32,142 nucleotides of DNA from Candidatus Zambryskiibacteriota bacterium (GCA_016932555.1 JAFGCQ010000030.1:1-32142), one strand, 5' to 3'; positions 15,074 to 24,049 are shown, numbered from the stretch's first letter. Numbers and translations are program-made. The notes: generated by a model not told the origin, from the letters alone.

Positions 15074-15510
15074 TACATTAACCCCAAGTCTGATAACTTC
15101 TCGGCCAAACTATCAGCTTTTTTTTCTACTTCTTTCTTGTAATCAGTCCACGACTTTTCGTTCCATATTTCCAACCTGTTTTGCACTCCTATCAAAACTA
15201 CTTTCGTTTTGAGATTGGCACGTCGGGCAAGGAAATCCGGAACCAAAACTCGCCCAATGCTATCTACTTCAATTTCGCTAGCTCCCCCAAACATATATCT
15301 GGTAAAACTACGCATATCAGAAGAAAGCATTGAGGAATTTTCCGAGAGCTTGTCTGCAATTCTCTCCCAATCTTTGAGAGTGAATGCAAATAAGCACTGG
15401 TCTAAACCTGGTGTGATAACTATCTTCTTGCCCATAAGGAGTCTGAATTTAGACGGCAAAGAGACCCTATTCTTGTTGTCTATATTATGTGTATATTCCC
15501 CAATAAGCAT
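15073..15510 (-). CDS. mraZ: Transcriptional regulator MraZ
   Basis: 145 residues with two SpoVT/AbrB-like swapped-hairpin domains: MLIGEYTHNIDNKNRVSLPSKFR at the start and EIEVDSIGRVLVPDFLARRA (about 79-98) in the second half. MraZ is a ring-forming DNA-binding protein that represses its own division-cluster promoter by binding spaced TGGG-type repeats. The matching repeats are present upstream (separate entry). First gene of mraZ-rsmH-ftsL-ftsI. ATG at 15508-15510, leader of about 40 nt. Confidence 0.93.
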   Translation of the reverse strand: MLIGEYTHNIDNKNRVSLPSKFRLLMGKKIVITPGLDQCLFAFTLKDWERIADKLSENSSMLSSDMRSFTRYMFGGASEIEVDSIGRVLVPDFLARRANLKTKVVLIGVQNRLEIWNEKSWTDYKKEVEKKADSLAEKLSDLGLM

Positions 15511-15529
15511 GTTTTACTGAAAATAATTT

Positions 15530-15564
15530 ACCACTCTTTCCCACTTGGTTCCATTTTATACCAC
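15530..15564 (-). promoter_or_regulatory. MraZ operator: four RTGGN boxes at 10-bp spacing over the mraZ -10
   Basis: On the minus strand the series reads GTGGT (15560-15564), ATGGA (15550-15554), GTGGG (15540-15544), GTGGT (15530-15534), each separated by 5 nt. A 5-nt box plus 5-nt spacer is the known MraZ-box arrangement. The -10 candidate TATAAA (15555-15560) sits between the first two boxes; the -35 is poor. Occupancy would block the promoter, so negative autoregulation is inferred. Confidence 0.75.
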
Positions 15565-15593
15565 TAAGATAACCGAGTCCACTACTTTGTTTC

Positions 15594-15610
15594 TGTGGAT
15601 AAGTGGATAA
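15594..15610 (-). promoter_or_regulatory. Two adjacent DnaA boxes upstream of mraZ
   Basis: Minus strand TTATCCACA (15594-15602), an exact DnaA-box consensus, and TTATCCACT (15602-15610), one mismatch, sharing one base. They lie about 30 bp beyond the MraZ boxes, upstream of the promoter. Confidence 0.55.
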
Positions 15611-15612
15611 CT

Positions 15613-15635
15613 AAAAACCCCTTTATTTGAGGGAG
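15613..15635 (-). terminator. Weak terminator after lysS
   Basis: Minus strand CTCCCTCAAATAAAGGGG followed by TTTTTAG: only a 4-5 bp stem, but correctly placed 25 nt after the lysS stop and with a T-run. Confidence 0.4.
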
Positions 15636-15659
15636 ATTTTAGCAATTTTTGTAAAAACT

Positions 15660-17252
15660 TTAAATATTCAACAGTTTTAATATCTGATTCCTATCAACTG
15701 CCCATAGAAAGGTAGAGAGACGGGGACCAGCATTTTTGCCAACAAGAAGATTGTAAATGTGTTTGAAAAATTCCTTTTGGGCCGGTGCGTTTTCCTCATT
15801 GCTTTTGCTTTCATGTTTAGGTATAGAATAAATTAATCTTTCTAATTCTTTTATAGATTGGTATTCCCTAGTTTCCAATTCTGTTTTTAATTTTCTCACT
15901 TGTTCTTTAGATTTTTCAGACATATTTGGTACATAATCTTTATTTACTGAATCCAAAAGTTTTATAGTTTCTTTTGGATTATATTTCAAGAGCCAATTGC
16001 GCGCTTTCATCAAACGCCTTTGAATAGAAGAGCTGTCATATTCAGTTTCCAAAGCGGAAAGTAGATTTTCTATTTTATTTTTGTTCCATTGAGTTATTTG
16101 ACCTAAGGCCACTGCTTGCTTAAATGGAATCGGGTTTTTGTAATCGGGCGGATTACTAGACAAAAGAGCCATGCTGTCTTTTTTATTTTTTAATTCCTTA
16201 TCAAACTCATCGTATTGTCTATAAATCTCTGTATCAAAAGCCAAAGAAAAAGCCTGATTGGGATTCCGACGTAAATATAACCATTTAAGAAGCGCCGGTT
16301 CATAAATTTCTAATAATTGTTCTGGAGAAACTACATCACCTTTAGAGCCGGACATTTTTGATCCTTCACCTTGGATACCTACAAACTTATATTCCATAAA
16401 GACTGGTTCCTTTATGCCAAAAATATTTTTGGCCAAACTACTGGACACGTCAAAGCTGCTACCCGGTGAAGCGTGATCATGCCCACCTGGTTCAAAAACC
16501 ACATTTTCAAATTTCCAACGCATTGCCCAGTCTACTTTCCAAGCTAATTTAGCAATTCTTTCTTTGGATAAATCAACAGACTCGATCTTTTTGGTATCCG
16601 CACAATAATAGGTAATAGACGTATTTTCATCGAAATCTGTAACATTAGTGTTGTCTTTGCCGGTAAATCGTGAGTATACTGAAATTGGATAATAATTTTC
16701 TATAAATTCTTCCTCTACTATTCCTTGATTTTTTTTGCCTTTTTCCGTCATAAAAGAAAGTAAAATTTTAGCGATCTCTTTTCGATTTTTCAGAGCAAAA
16801 AATATGAGTTCATCATATTTCCCGCTTTCGTACTCTTCAGTTTGATATCTATATTCAGGTTCAATACCAAGCTCCTTCAAAGCTTTTTCAAACGGCTTTT
16901 GAAAATATTCGGCATATGAAGAAAATCCTGATGTCGGGCTTGGGATTTTAGACAAGGGCATGCCGATATATTTTTCAAACTCCTCCGGCACGCCTTTTGG
17001 CACCTTACGCAAGCGGTCAAAGTTATCCCAAGATAAAATAAGTCTAGCATTTAAACCAGAGTTCTTAAGCTGCAGATAAACCGCATAGGAAGTTATGACA
17101 TCCCTAAAATTACCAAAATGAACCACCCCGGAAGGACTGATTCCAGCGGCAGTAGTGTAAATCAAAGTGTCGGGAAATTCCTTCTTTATGTTCTCTGCTA
17201 CTGTTTCGCTCCAATACTTTCCCTGATTTTCTTTTTCAAATCTCAATTTCAC
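15660..17252 (-). CDS. lysS: Lysyl-tRNA synthetase, class I
   Basis: 530 residues. Charges tRNA-Lys with the class I (Rossmann) fold otherwise typical of archaea, spirochaetes and some alphaproteobacteria, not the usual bacterial class II enzyme. HIGH-type motif PSGVVHFGNFRD (40-51), FEPGGHDHASPGSSFDV in the middle, and KMSKS-type KMSGSKGDVVSP near 297. The C-terminal helical anticodon-binding region is present (DRNQILKLLNI end). Last gene of the proS-to-lysS run, 5 nt after greA. Confidence 0.92.
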   Translation of the reverse strand: MKLRFEKENQGKYWSETVAENIKKEFPDTLIYTTAAGISPSGVVHFGNFRDVITSYAVYLQLKNSGLNARLILSWDNFDRLRKVPKGVPEEFEKYIGMPLSKIPSPTSGFSSYAEYFQKPFEKALKELGIEPEYRYQTEEYESGKYDELIFFALKNRKEIAKILLSFMTEKGKKNQGIVEEEFIENYYPISVYSRFTGKDNTNVTDFDENTSITYYCADTKKIESVDLSKERIAKLAWKVDWAMRWKFENVVFEPGGHDHASPGSSFDVSSSLAKNIFGIKEPVFMEYKFVGIQGEGSKMSGSKGDVVSPEQLLEIYEPALLKWLYLRRNPNQAFSLAFDTEIYRQYDEFDKELKNKKDSMALLSSNPPDYKNPIPFKQAVALGQITQWNKNKIENLLSALETEYDSSSIQRRLMKARNWLLKYNPKETIKLLDSVNKDYVPNMSEKSKEQVRKLKTELETREYQSIKELERLIYSIPKHESKSNEENAPAQKEFFKHIYNLLVGKNAGPRLSTFLWAVDRNQILKLLNI

Positions 17253-17257
17253 TAAGA

Positions 17258-17716
17258 TTATTTTATATCAATTATTTTATAAGAGATAGAACCGGAAGGT
17301 GCATTAAAAGTAAAAGATTCTTTTTTCTTCTTGCCAACGATAGCCCTGCCAAAAGGTGAATGAATTGAAATTTTGCCACTAGAAAGATCAGATTCTTCTC
17401 CGCCAACTAAAGTATAAACTTTTTTATCACCATCTTTTTCCACTGTTACCACTGAGCCAACCGCTACTTCATTAGTACTATGAGAAGATATTACTATGGC
17501 ATTCTTGAGAATTTCTTCAATTTTTTTGATTCTATCTTCAACCACACCCTGCATGTCACGAGCTTCATGGTATTCGGCATTTTCAGACAAATCACCTAGA
17601 GATTTAGCATATTCAAGCTTCTCAGCAACTTCTTTGCGTTTAGTCTTTTTTAAGTATTCGAGCTCTTCATTCAGAGCCTCATATTTTTCTTTGGTTAGAT
17701 ATTCTTTTTCTTCCAT
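17258..17716 (-). CDS. greA: Transcription elongation factor GreA
   Basis: 152 residues from ATG at 17716 (MEEKEYLTKEKYEALNEEL); the open frame reaches a GTG at 17743 but that adds a non-homologous 9-residue leader. The N-terminal antiparallel coiled coil carries LGDLSENAEYHEARDMQ with the acidic tip. The C-terminal FKBP-like domain has SPFGRAIVGKKKKESFTFNAP. It enters the RNA polymerase secondary channel and stimulates cleavage of backtracked RNA. Located between the murF-like gene and lysS. Confidence 0.93.
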   Translation of the reverse strand: MEEKEYLTKEKYEALNEELEYLKKTKRKEVAEKLEYAKSLGDLSENAEYHEARDMQGVVEDRIKKIEEILKNAIVISSHSTNEVAVGSVVTVEKDGDKKVYTLVGGEESDLSSGKISIHSPFGRAIVGKKKKESFTFNAPSGSISYKIIDIK

Positions 17717-17769
17717 TCTGCGGAAATTAAACAATAAAGGCACTATTTTATTTTATTTGGAGGAAAAAG

Positions 17770-18951
17770 TCAACCTTTGTTCTTTTTATCCATCCACTTT
17801 TTATCTTGCCTAACTAATTTGGAAATATCCGCTCGATTAGCTAAAAGTGGCTTTATAGCTTCTTCAGTAAAAACACCATTTTGCGAACCTTTTACTAGAA
17901 CAACAGCTTTTTCTCTTATCTTTTCCTTCGCGAAATTGCCAGCATCAAGAGCATCTCGAGATTCATAAACCTGACAACCTTGACTTCTAGCTGCTAAAGC
18001 TAAAAAAGCATTAGCATCTCTACCAATAGTTATCACCCAATCTAAAAGCTCTGGTTTGCAATATTCTCCCACTTTTCTATGTTCAGATTCAGACATTTCA
18101 CCCAGTTCATTCATCATGCCTAAAATTGCGATTCTCTGAGACGTTTCAAAAGCATAGATAGCATCTAGCGCCATTTTGAGAGCTTGAGGGCTAGAATTAT
18201 AGGAATCATCAATGATAATTGAATTTTTAATACCTTTTAATTTTTGCATCCGTCCAGCAAAATTTGATATTTCATTTAAAGCCTTACTTATTTTCTCTTT
18301 TGAAATTTTCAAATATTTAGCAACTGAGACAGCAGCACTGGCTGAATAGTTTTCCGCTTGAGAAAAAGTTTTTAATCTGTAATTTTGATCAAGTTTACTG
18401 TAAAATTTTACTTGATTAGAATTTAAATCTAGTGGCAAAATTTGGCAAAGATCTCGATTCGCAAAAATCTTTTTGCTAAAAAATCTCACATTCCATTCTT
18501 CCACCATTACCGCTTCCAAGGTTTTAAAAAATTCCATGTGTTCGGGAGTAACAGCTGTCACCACCGCTATATCCAGAAGAAGATACTTTTTAAATTTTAT
18601 GATTTGTCCAGGAGCATCAGTGCCCAACTCGACAACCACAATGTCGAAAGGAAAGTTTGAAGTTATTTGAAATTCATTTTTTATAATGATCCCGAACCAA
18701 GCAAGAGCATTAAAAAGAGTTGGCATTTTTTGACCAAAAAATATCAAAGGTACGCTTACAATGTCGTTGTAATTGCCCTTCTGGTATCTGACTCTTTTAT
18801 CTGATTCTAAAACTTTAGCGATAGCCAATTTAGTTGAAGTTTTTCCAATTGAGCCTACTATACCAATAGTTTTGAAATTATGTTTCTTATACAACCTTTT
18901 CACTTGCCAACCTAGTATTCCCACCAAAATATTTTTAAATATTGTCTTCAT
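17770..18951 (-). CDS. murF: MurF-like Mur ligase lacking the N-terminal substrate domain
   Basis: 393 residues. P-loop GIVGSIGKTSTK at about 29-40, VVVELGTDAPGQI, TPEHMEFF, FAGRMQKLKG, IIDDSYNSSPQALKMALDAI and ILGMMNELGEMSESEHRKVG follow the MurF order (central ATPase and C-terminal domain). MurF adds D-Ala-D-Ala to the UDP-MurNAc-tripeptide. In typical MurF (about 450 aa) the P-loop is near residue 107; here domain 1, which holds the UDP part of the substrate, is missing and replaced by a hydrophobic or amphipathic leader (MKTIFKNILVGILGW) that might touch the membrane. It lies between mrdA and greA. A MurF-related ligase with a different substrate is possible. Confidence 0.75.
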   Translation of the reverse strand: MKTIFKNILVGILGWQVKRLYKKHNFKTIGIVGSIGKTSTKLAIAKVLESDKRVRYQKGNYNDIVSVPLIFFGQKMPTLFNALAWFGIIIKNEFQITSNFPFDIVVVELGTDAPGQIIKFKKYLLLDIAVVTAVTPEHMEFFKTLEAVMVEEWNVRFFSKKIFANRDLCQILPLDLNSNQVKFYSKLDQNYRLKTFSQAENYSASAAVSVAKYLKISKEKISKALNEISNFAGRMQKLKGIKNSIIIDDSYNSSPQALKMALDAIYAFETSQRIAILGMMNELGEMSESEHRKVGEYCKPELLDWVITIGRDANAFLALAARSQGCQVYESRDALDAGNFAKEKIREKAVVLVKGSQNGVFTEEAIKPLLANRADISKLVRQDKKWMDKKNKG

Positions 18952-18960
18952 TTATTTTGT

Positions 18961-20673
18961 TTAATTATTTTTTAAATATTCAGGAATATTTATAGTCATC
19001 CAATCAAAAAGTTGGCGCATAACATAAGTCGCACCGACCAAATTGGTGGAAGGACCACGTTCCATCACTACTGCAAAAGCGTACTTTGGTTTTTTATAAG
19101 GCCAAAAACCTACCACCCAAGAATTTACAAACTGTTTTCTTGAACCTAGCTCTGCCGTTCCGGTTTTGCCCGCTATTTCCGCTAATCCGATATTGAGTCC
19201 TGAGGCGGTACCCTCTAGGACGGCCATTCTCATGCCCCCTTTCACTATTTCAAAATGTTCTTCCTCACTCTTTATTTTTGATCCCAAAGCTTCAGTGCTA
19301 GTAGCTGTAAATAATATTGAAGGCCTCAGAAGTTTGCCATTATTAGCTAAAGCCGCGGTAGCCACCACCGCTTGAATTGGAGTAATTTGCATACCATATT
19401 GTCCAATAGCGGTGTTGTAGGTGTCTCCTAAGCGCCAAATATCGCCAAAAGTGTTATATTTCCATTCAGGATCCGGTATTACACCATTCTCCTCTCTTTC
19501 CGGATCAAAGCCAGTGATTTTAGTAAAATTGAATTTTTCTAAATATTCCTTTATTCTATCAATACCTAAACCCTCTTGAGATTCAAAACCCCCACCTATT
19601 TCATAAAAATAAACATCAGAAGAAACCGCAATAGCTTTTTTCATATCTACTGCTCCATGTGCTTTCCAGTCTTTAAAAATAGTTGGATTTTCAGGATCAT
19701 ATGGATTGGGGATGATTAATTCACCCGTACTAATAATTTGTTTTTCTGGAGAAATTATATCTTCTTCTAGAGCAGCAAAGGCTAAAAAGGGTTTGATTAT
19801 CGAACCAGGAGCATAAAGACCAGATATTGTTCTATTTAAAAAGGGGTTGTTGTTGTCTTTATAATAACTCTCTATCTTTTCTGCATCTTTACCTTCAGTC
19901 ACTACCTCAGAATCATATTCAGGAAAACTTGTCATAGCTAAAATTTCTCCTGAATCAACATCCATTATTACGCCAGCACCACCTTTAAAATTTTTCTCTA
20001 GAGATAAATTTTTTATCTCTTTAAAAAGTTTACTTTGTATTCTGGAATCTACAGACAAGACAGCGTTAATACCATTTTGGGGTGGTTCTATTATACTTTG
20101 AGTAACTATGTCGCCATTGACTGAAATTTCTATAAGTTTTAATCCATTCTTACCAGAAAGAATTTCATTTAGGTAAAGCTCTGCGCCATCTTTAGGTACA
20201 AATTCCTCTTCATAATAGAAACCAGCTTTATCTTTAGATGGATATTTCAAAAAACCTAATAAACTAGAGAAACCTTCGGTATCTACATATTTACGCAATG
20301 GGAATTCAGATTCACTGTTAGATTTTTCATTCCAGGCTAATTTTATTCCATCTCGACTATATATTATTCCCCGAGACGCCACTAAGAGAATTTGTTTAAG
20401 CTTATTATTTTCACTCCTTTCTCGATAAAAAGCTCCTTGGACAATTTGTAAAGAACTGAGCCGTGTTAAAAAAACCCCAAAAACCAAAAGACAAATTAAG
20501 ATTAAGATTGGAAAAACTCTTGATGAAATTGGTTTCTCTAATCGGCCTTCAAATTGATGCAAATCAAACTCTGGTAAATTTTTGGAATCAAGAAAAATTT
20601 CGTCAGGATTAATCTCTTTATAATACTTTTTTCCCCAGTTGTTAAATATCTTTTTGAAAATGTTTCTTTTCAT
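18961..20673 (-). CDS. mrdA: Elongasome transpeptidase, class B penicillin-binding protein 2 (MrdA)
   Basis: About 570 residues from ATG 20671-20673; the frame continues to a TTG at 20700 that overlaps mreD and is less likely. A cytoplasmic N-terminal stretch of about 50 residues is followed by one membrane helix (VFPILILICLLVFGVFLTRL). Pedestal domain, then SxxK in APGSIIKPF (near 290), SSD in AVSSDVYFYEIGGG (the PBP2 form of SxN) and KTGTAELG (near 503). It crosslinks side-wall peptidoglycan with MreB/C/D. No RodA gene follows it here, so the partner glycosyltransferase must be elsewhere. Confidence 0.9.
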   Translation of the reverse strand: MKRNIFKKIFNNWGKKYYKEINPDEIFLDSKNLPEFDLHQFEGRLEKPISSRVFPILILICLLVFGVFLTRLSSLQIVQGAFYRERSENNKLKQILLVASRGIIYSRDGIKLAWNEKSNSESEFPLRKYVDTEGFSSLLGFLKYPSKDKAGFYYEEEFVPKDGAELYLNEILSGKNGLKLIEISVNGDIVTQSIIEPPQNGINAVLSVDSRIQSKLFKEIKNLSLEKNFKGGAGVIMDVDSGEILAMTSFPEYDSEVVTEGKDAEKIESYYKDNNNPFLNRTISGLYAPGSIIKPFLAFAALEEDIISPEKQIISTGELIIPNPYDPENPTIFKDWKAHGAVDMKKAIAVSSDVYFYEIGGGFESQEGLGIDRIKEYLEKFNFTKITGFDPEREENGVIPDPEWKYNTFGDIWRLGDTYNTAIGQYGMQITPIQAVVATAALANNGKLLRPSILFTATSTEALGSKIKSEEEHFEIVKGGMRMAVLEGTASGLNIGLAEIAGKTGTAELGSRKQFVNSWVVGFWPYKKPKYAFAVVMERGPSTNLVGATYVMRQLFDWMTINIPEYLKNN

Positions 20674-20681
20674 TTTTACTT

Positions 20682-20954
20682 TTATATAATTTTCTGCCAA
20701 TGAATCCTTTTAATTAAAAATAAAGCCAGTACTATTGAAATAATCGAGAAAAGAGCTAAAACATGAGCAGCAATAAAAGCGTCACCAAAATAAAAAACTT
20801 CGTCAAGTATAATTCCTGCAAAAATTATTTCATAAGGCAATTTCACTAAATAAATCAGAACTAAAGCTAAAACCGGGAATAGCCACCAACCAAAAATTGT
20901 CGGGATTATTATAATAGCTAAAAAACAAAAAAATCTGGTTATAACTTTATTCAT
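20682..20954 (-). CDS. mreD: MreD-like membrane protein
   Basis: 90 residues from ATG 20952-20954; the frame extends 31 codons upstream inside mreC, which I reject as start. Almost wholly hydrophobic with three to four membrane helices, FFCFLAIIIIPTIFGWWLF, LALVLIYLVKL and HVLALFSIISIVLALFLI, separated by a DEVFYFGDAF loop. MreD is normally about 160 residues, so this is a short form identified by position in mreB-mreC-mreD-mrdA and by topology. Start overlaps the mreC stop by 8 nt. Confidence 0.72.
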   Translation of the reverse strand: MNKVITRFFCFLAIIIIPTIFGWWLFPVLALVLIYLVKLPYEIIFAGIILDEVFYFGDAFIAAHVLALFSIISIVLALFLIKRIHWQKII

Positions 20955-21756
20955 TATTAAGAGGATATATAAAAACAGTGTTAAGTTTATAAATATCGGT
21001 CGGTAAAGACATAAAAACGTTCTTAAAACCCGAGAGCCGATCCTCATCTATAACACCAGCCACTGCGGCGATAAAATTGAAAGAACCACCAATCATTATT
21101 TCGTCCCCAACTTCTATATCAAAATCAATAGGTAAGTTGGCTTTCATATTGCCTCCGCCGCTGCCTTTTATTTCAATTGGCTCATTAGTTCTAGCCACAA
21201 AACCATAGGTATATACATCTACAAAAGAATTCAGTTTAATTGTAGAACTGTTGTTGTTAGATTTGGCGATTCGACCAATTAAAATTCTATCGCTAGCCAA
21301 AACTAAATCCCCAACCTTTATGTTTTCATTAATACCCTTATCTAAAATTAAGGAATCCAAAGCCACTTGGGGAAATTTAGCTATAATAGATGCTGCTAAA
21401 AATTGACCGGATAATTTTATACTCAATTCTTCTCTTAATCTTTGGTTTTCGTAATTTAAAGCAATAATATTAACTAAATTAAGATGATTTTGGTTTATTT
21501 CTTCTAAAAGTTCTTGGTTTTCCTTTATTAAAATAAGTTTATCAGAAAAAAATTTAGGTATTTGATTTAAGTTTTTATAAAAAAAATTTCCAGTTTTTAA
21601 AAACGGATTCAAAACCTCTGTAAGTAAAGAATTCGCAAAAATATTACCAATTAAAAATGCAAAAATTAAAACCACCAAAAAAAAGGAGACTAATCTAAAG
21701 GTTTTGTTATACCAAATACTTTTTTTATTACGTTTTATTGGATATATCATTTTCAT
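20947..21756 (-). CDS. mreC: Rod shape-determining protein MreC
   Basis: About 269 residues from ATG 21754-21756 (MKMIYPIKRNKKS); a TTG two codons upstream is also open. Basic N-terminus, one membrane helix (about 21-42), a coiled coil (KENQELLEEINQNHLNLVN to ENQRLREELSIKL, about 78-112) and the beta-rich MreC core with VGDLVLASDRILIGRIAK and a VGDEIMIGGSF block. It links cytoplasmic MreB to periplasmic PBP2. Overlaps the mreB end by 29 nt and mreD by 8 nt. Confidence 0.9.
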   Translation of the reverse strand: MKMIYPIKRNKKSIWYNKTFRLVSFFLVVLIFAFLIGNIFANSLLTEVLNPFLKTGNFFYKNLNQIPKFFSDKLILIKENQELLEEINQNHLNLVNIIALNYENQRLREELSIKLSGQFLAASIIAKFPQVALDSLILDKGINENIKVGDLVLASDRILIGRIAKSNNNSSTIKLNSFVDVYTYGFVARTNEPIEIKGSGGGNMKANLPIDFDIEVGDEIMIGGSFNFIAAVAGVIDEDRLSGFKNVFMSLPTDIYKLNTVFIYPLNNE

Positions 21757-22792
21757 CAGCAATTAATATATCTTTATATTCTTCAAGTTTCTCAAGGATA
21801 ATGCCAGTACCTCTAACTACACAAGTTAATGGGTTATCAGCTATATAAACTGGTATCTTAGTTTCTTCGCTCAAGATATCAGAAAGACCTTTAATTAAAG
21901 CACCTCCACCAGTTAAATAAACTCCTCGGCGCATAATATCTGAAAGCACTTCAGGCGGAGTAACTTCTAAAACTTCTTTTACAGCTTCAATCAATGCTTC
22001 AACAGAATGAGAAACAGCATCTCTAATATCAGAATCAGTTACCATCACTTCTTTAGGTAGTCCAGTGACTAAATCACGACCTCTGGCTTTAGTTTCTAAA
22101 GGTATTTCACCAGATAATAAAGCAATCACACAAGTTTTAACATTTTCAGCAGTTTTTTCACCGATAATTATTTTAAATTCATTTCTTATATAAGAAATAA
22201 TATCGTTGTTAAGTTTATCACCAGCGATTTTTACATTCTTGGAACTAACCACTCCACCCAAAGAAATAATAACAATATCAGCAGTGCCCCCACCTATATC
22301 TATCACCATATTACCAACTGGATCCCGTATTGGTAGATGCATACCAATAGCTGCCGACATGGGTTCTTCAACTATGTGCACTTCACTAGCTCCTGCATTT
22401 TTAGTGGCATCTCGCACAGCTCTAGTTTCAACATTAGTTATACCAGAAGGCACCCCCACTAAAACTCTAGGTCCTAAAATTTTTTTAGAAACTGTCTGGG
22501 CTTTATTAAGAAGATAATGAATCATTTCTTCAGTAACTTCAAAATCAGAAACCACACCTTCGACAATTGGTCTCACGGCTATAATATGTGGCGGTGTTCT
22601 CCCTAACATATTTTTGGCTTCAATACCAACAGCTACTACTTGGCCAGTTTTTTGATTTACAGCTACCACCGAAGGTTCATTTAGGATAATACCTTTACCC
22701 TTAACATAAACCAGCATATTAGCAGTTCCTAAGTCAATGCCTATATCATTACGCAAAAAACGCATCCATTGTTCCCATTTATTTTTGAACAT
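21728..22792 (-). CDS. mreB: Actin-like rod shape-determining protein MreB (copy 1)
   Basis: 354 residues. Actin-fold phosphate loops DIGIDLGTANMLVYVKGKGI (about 16-35) and MVIDIGGGTADIVIISLGG, the LNEPSVVAV and GRTPPHI segments and the adenosine motif YLTGGGALIKGLSD are all present. The N-terminus MFKNKWEQWMRFLRN is an amphipathic membrane-binding helix. It organises side-wall synthesis in the cytoplasm. First of the mreBCD-mrdA set, 9 nt after proS. A paralogue lies at 27149-28165. Confidence 0.95.
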   Translation of the reverse strand: MFKNKWEQWMRFLRNDIGIDLGTANMLVYVKGKGIILNEPSVVAVNQKTGQVVAVGIEAKNMLGRTPPHIIAVRPIVEGVVSDFEVTEEMIHYLLNKAQTVSKKILGPRVLVGVPSGITNVETRAVRDATKNAGASEVHIVEEPMSAAIGMHLPIRDPVGNMVIDIGGGTADIVIISLGGVVSSKNVKIAGDKLNNDIISYIRNEFKIIIGEKTAENVKTCVIALLSGEIPLETKARGRDLVTGLPKEVMVTDSDIRDAVSHSVEALIEAVKEVLEVTPPEVLSDIMRRGVYLTGGGALIKGLSDILSEETKIPVYIADNPLTCVVRGTGIILEKLEEYKDILIADENDISNKT

Positions 22793-22801
22793 ACGGATAA
22801 T

Positions 22802-24043
22802 TTAGCACAAATTTGGGAGTTCGTCTTCTGAAATCATTTTGACTTCTCCAGTTTTTCGATCTTTAAATTCAAGTTTATTTGAAGCTATATTTTTTTCACT
22901 TATTATAATTTGTAGCGGCATACCTAAAAGATCAGCATCATTAAATTTTTCGCCGGCTCTAATATTTCTATCATCATATAAGACATTATCTTCGCCTAAT
23001 TTTTCGTAGATTTTCAATGATTTTTTCTTAACCTCGTCGCTTTCACTCGGGATTTCAATTAAATGGATTTTAAAAGGTGCTACCGACTCTGGCCAGACAA
23101 TACCCTTATCATCTGACAAAATTTCTACAATAGCACCCATCAACCGACCAAGACCAATACCATAAGAACCCATGAAAACTAGTTGATTTTCACTTTTTTC
23201 ATTTTTATATTTGAGATCAAACGGTTCTGAAAATTTGGTGCCAAGAGTGAAAATATTTCCAACTTCAATCGCTTTTTTTTCTACAAGTTCTTCTTTTTTT
23301 AAATTCAAACTTTCAATAACTTCATCATTATAAACTTCTTTATTTACTGCTATTCTCTTTTTCTCATCAACATAAATAATATCTTCACCAGCTTCAGTTA
23401 TAGTTTGAAATTCGTGAGAAAATTTAGAAAAAGTACCACCAGATGAAAAAGTAGTATATGTTAATGACCCGATACCAACTTTTTCAAAAATATTTTGATA
23501 AGCTTGTTTAGCTTTTTCATAAAAAGTGTTATGTTCGATTTCATCCTTAGAAAAAGAATACAAAGCTTTCCAATAAAACTCCCTGCCTCGCATAATACCA
23601 GACTTGCTTCTAGCTTCATTCCTAAAAATCTCTTTGAAATCATAAGCATAAACAGGTAAATCTTTGTAAGAATTTATGTACTGTTTTAAAACATTAGTAA
23701 AAGTCTCTTCGTTAGTCCAAGACAAACCTATTTCTCCACCATTTTTCAATTTGGTCTTAAACCAACTATCTGCCACATTATCATCCCATCTGCTTGATTT
23801 TTCCCAAACTTCTTTATTTTGAAGTATAGAAGTTTTCATCTCGATACCTCCTATATTGTTCATTTCCCACCTTATGATATCTTCAATTTTTTTGATTACT
23901 CGAAGTCCTAGTGGTAAATATGAATAAACCCCTGCCATCTCCTTATGAATATAGCCGCCTCTTATTAGAAATTCGGCATTTTTAGCTGTCTCATCAGACG
24001 GCGCCTCGCGCCTAGTTTTTGTAAAAAGCTCAGATTGTCGCAT
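22802..24043 (-). CDS. proS: Prolyl-tRNA synthetase, short form without the editing insert
   Basis: 413 residues from ATG 24041-24043 (MRQSELFTKTRREAP). Class II motifs: motif 2 region IFRNEARSKSGIMRGREFYWKALYSF and motif 3 GSYGIGLGRLMGAIVE, with a C-terminal anticodon-binding domain starting at VAPFKIHLIEIP. The usual bacterial enzyme is about 570 residues with an INS editing domain between motifs 2 and 3. Here only the catalytic core and anticodon domain remain, as in the alphaproteobacterial short form. The upstream frame to 24100 is excluded because the promoter lies inside it. Confidence 0.92.
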   Translation of the reverse strand: MRQSELFTKTRREAPSDETAKNAEFLIRGGYIHKEMAGVYSYLPLGLRVIKKIEDIIRWEMNNIGGIEMKTSILQNKEVWEKSSRWDDNVADSWFKTKLKNGGEIGLSWTNEETFTNVLKQYINSYKDLPVYAYDFKEIFRNEARSKSGIMRGREFYWKALYSFSKDEIEHNTFYEKAKQAYQNIFEKVGIGSLTYTTFSSGGTFSKFSHEFQTITEAGEDIIYVDEKKRIAVNKEVYNDEVIESLNLKKEELVEKKAIEVGNIFTLGTKFSEPFDLKYKNEKSENQLVFMGSYGIGLGRLMGAIVEILSDDKGIVWPESVAPFKIHLIEIPSESDEVKKKSLKIYEKLGEDNVLYDDRNIRAGEKFNDADLLGMPLQIIISEKNIASNKLEFKDRKTGEVKMISEDELPNLC

Positions 24044-24049
24044 AATTAA

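Noticed and set aside
15594-15610. Chromosomal replication origin
   Set aside because: Only two DnaA boxes, no A/T-rich unwinding cluster, and no dnaA or dnaN nearby.
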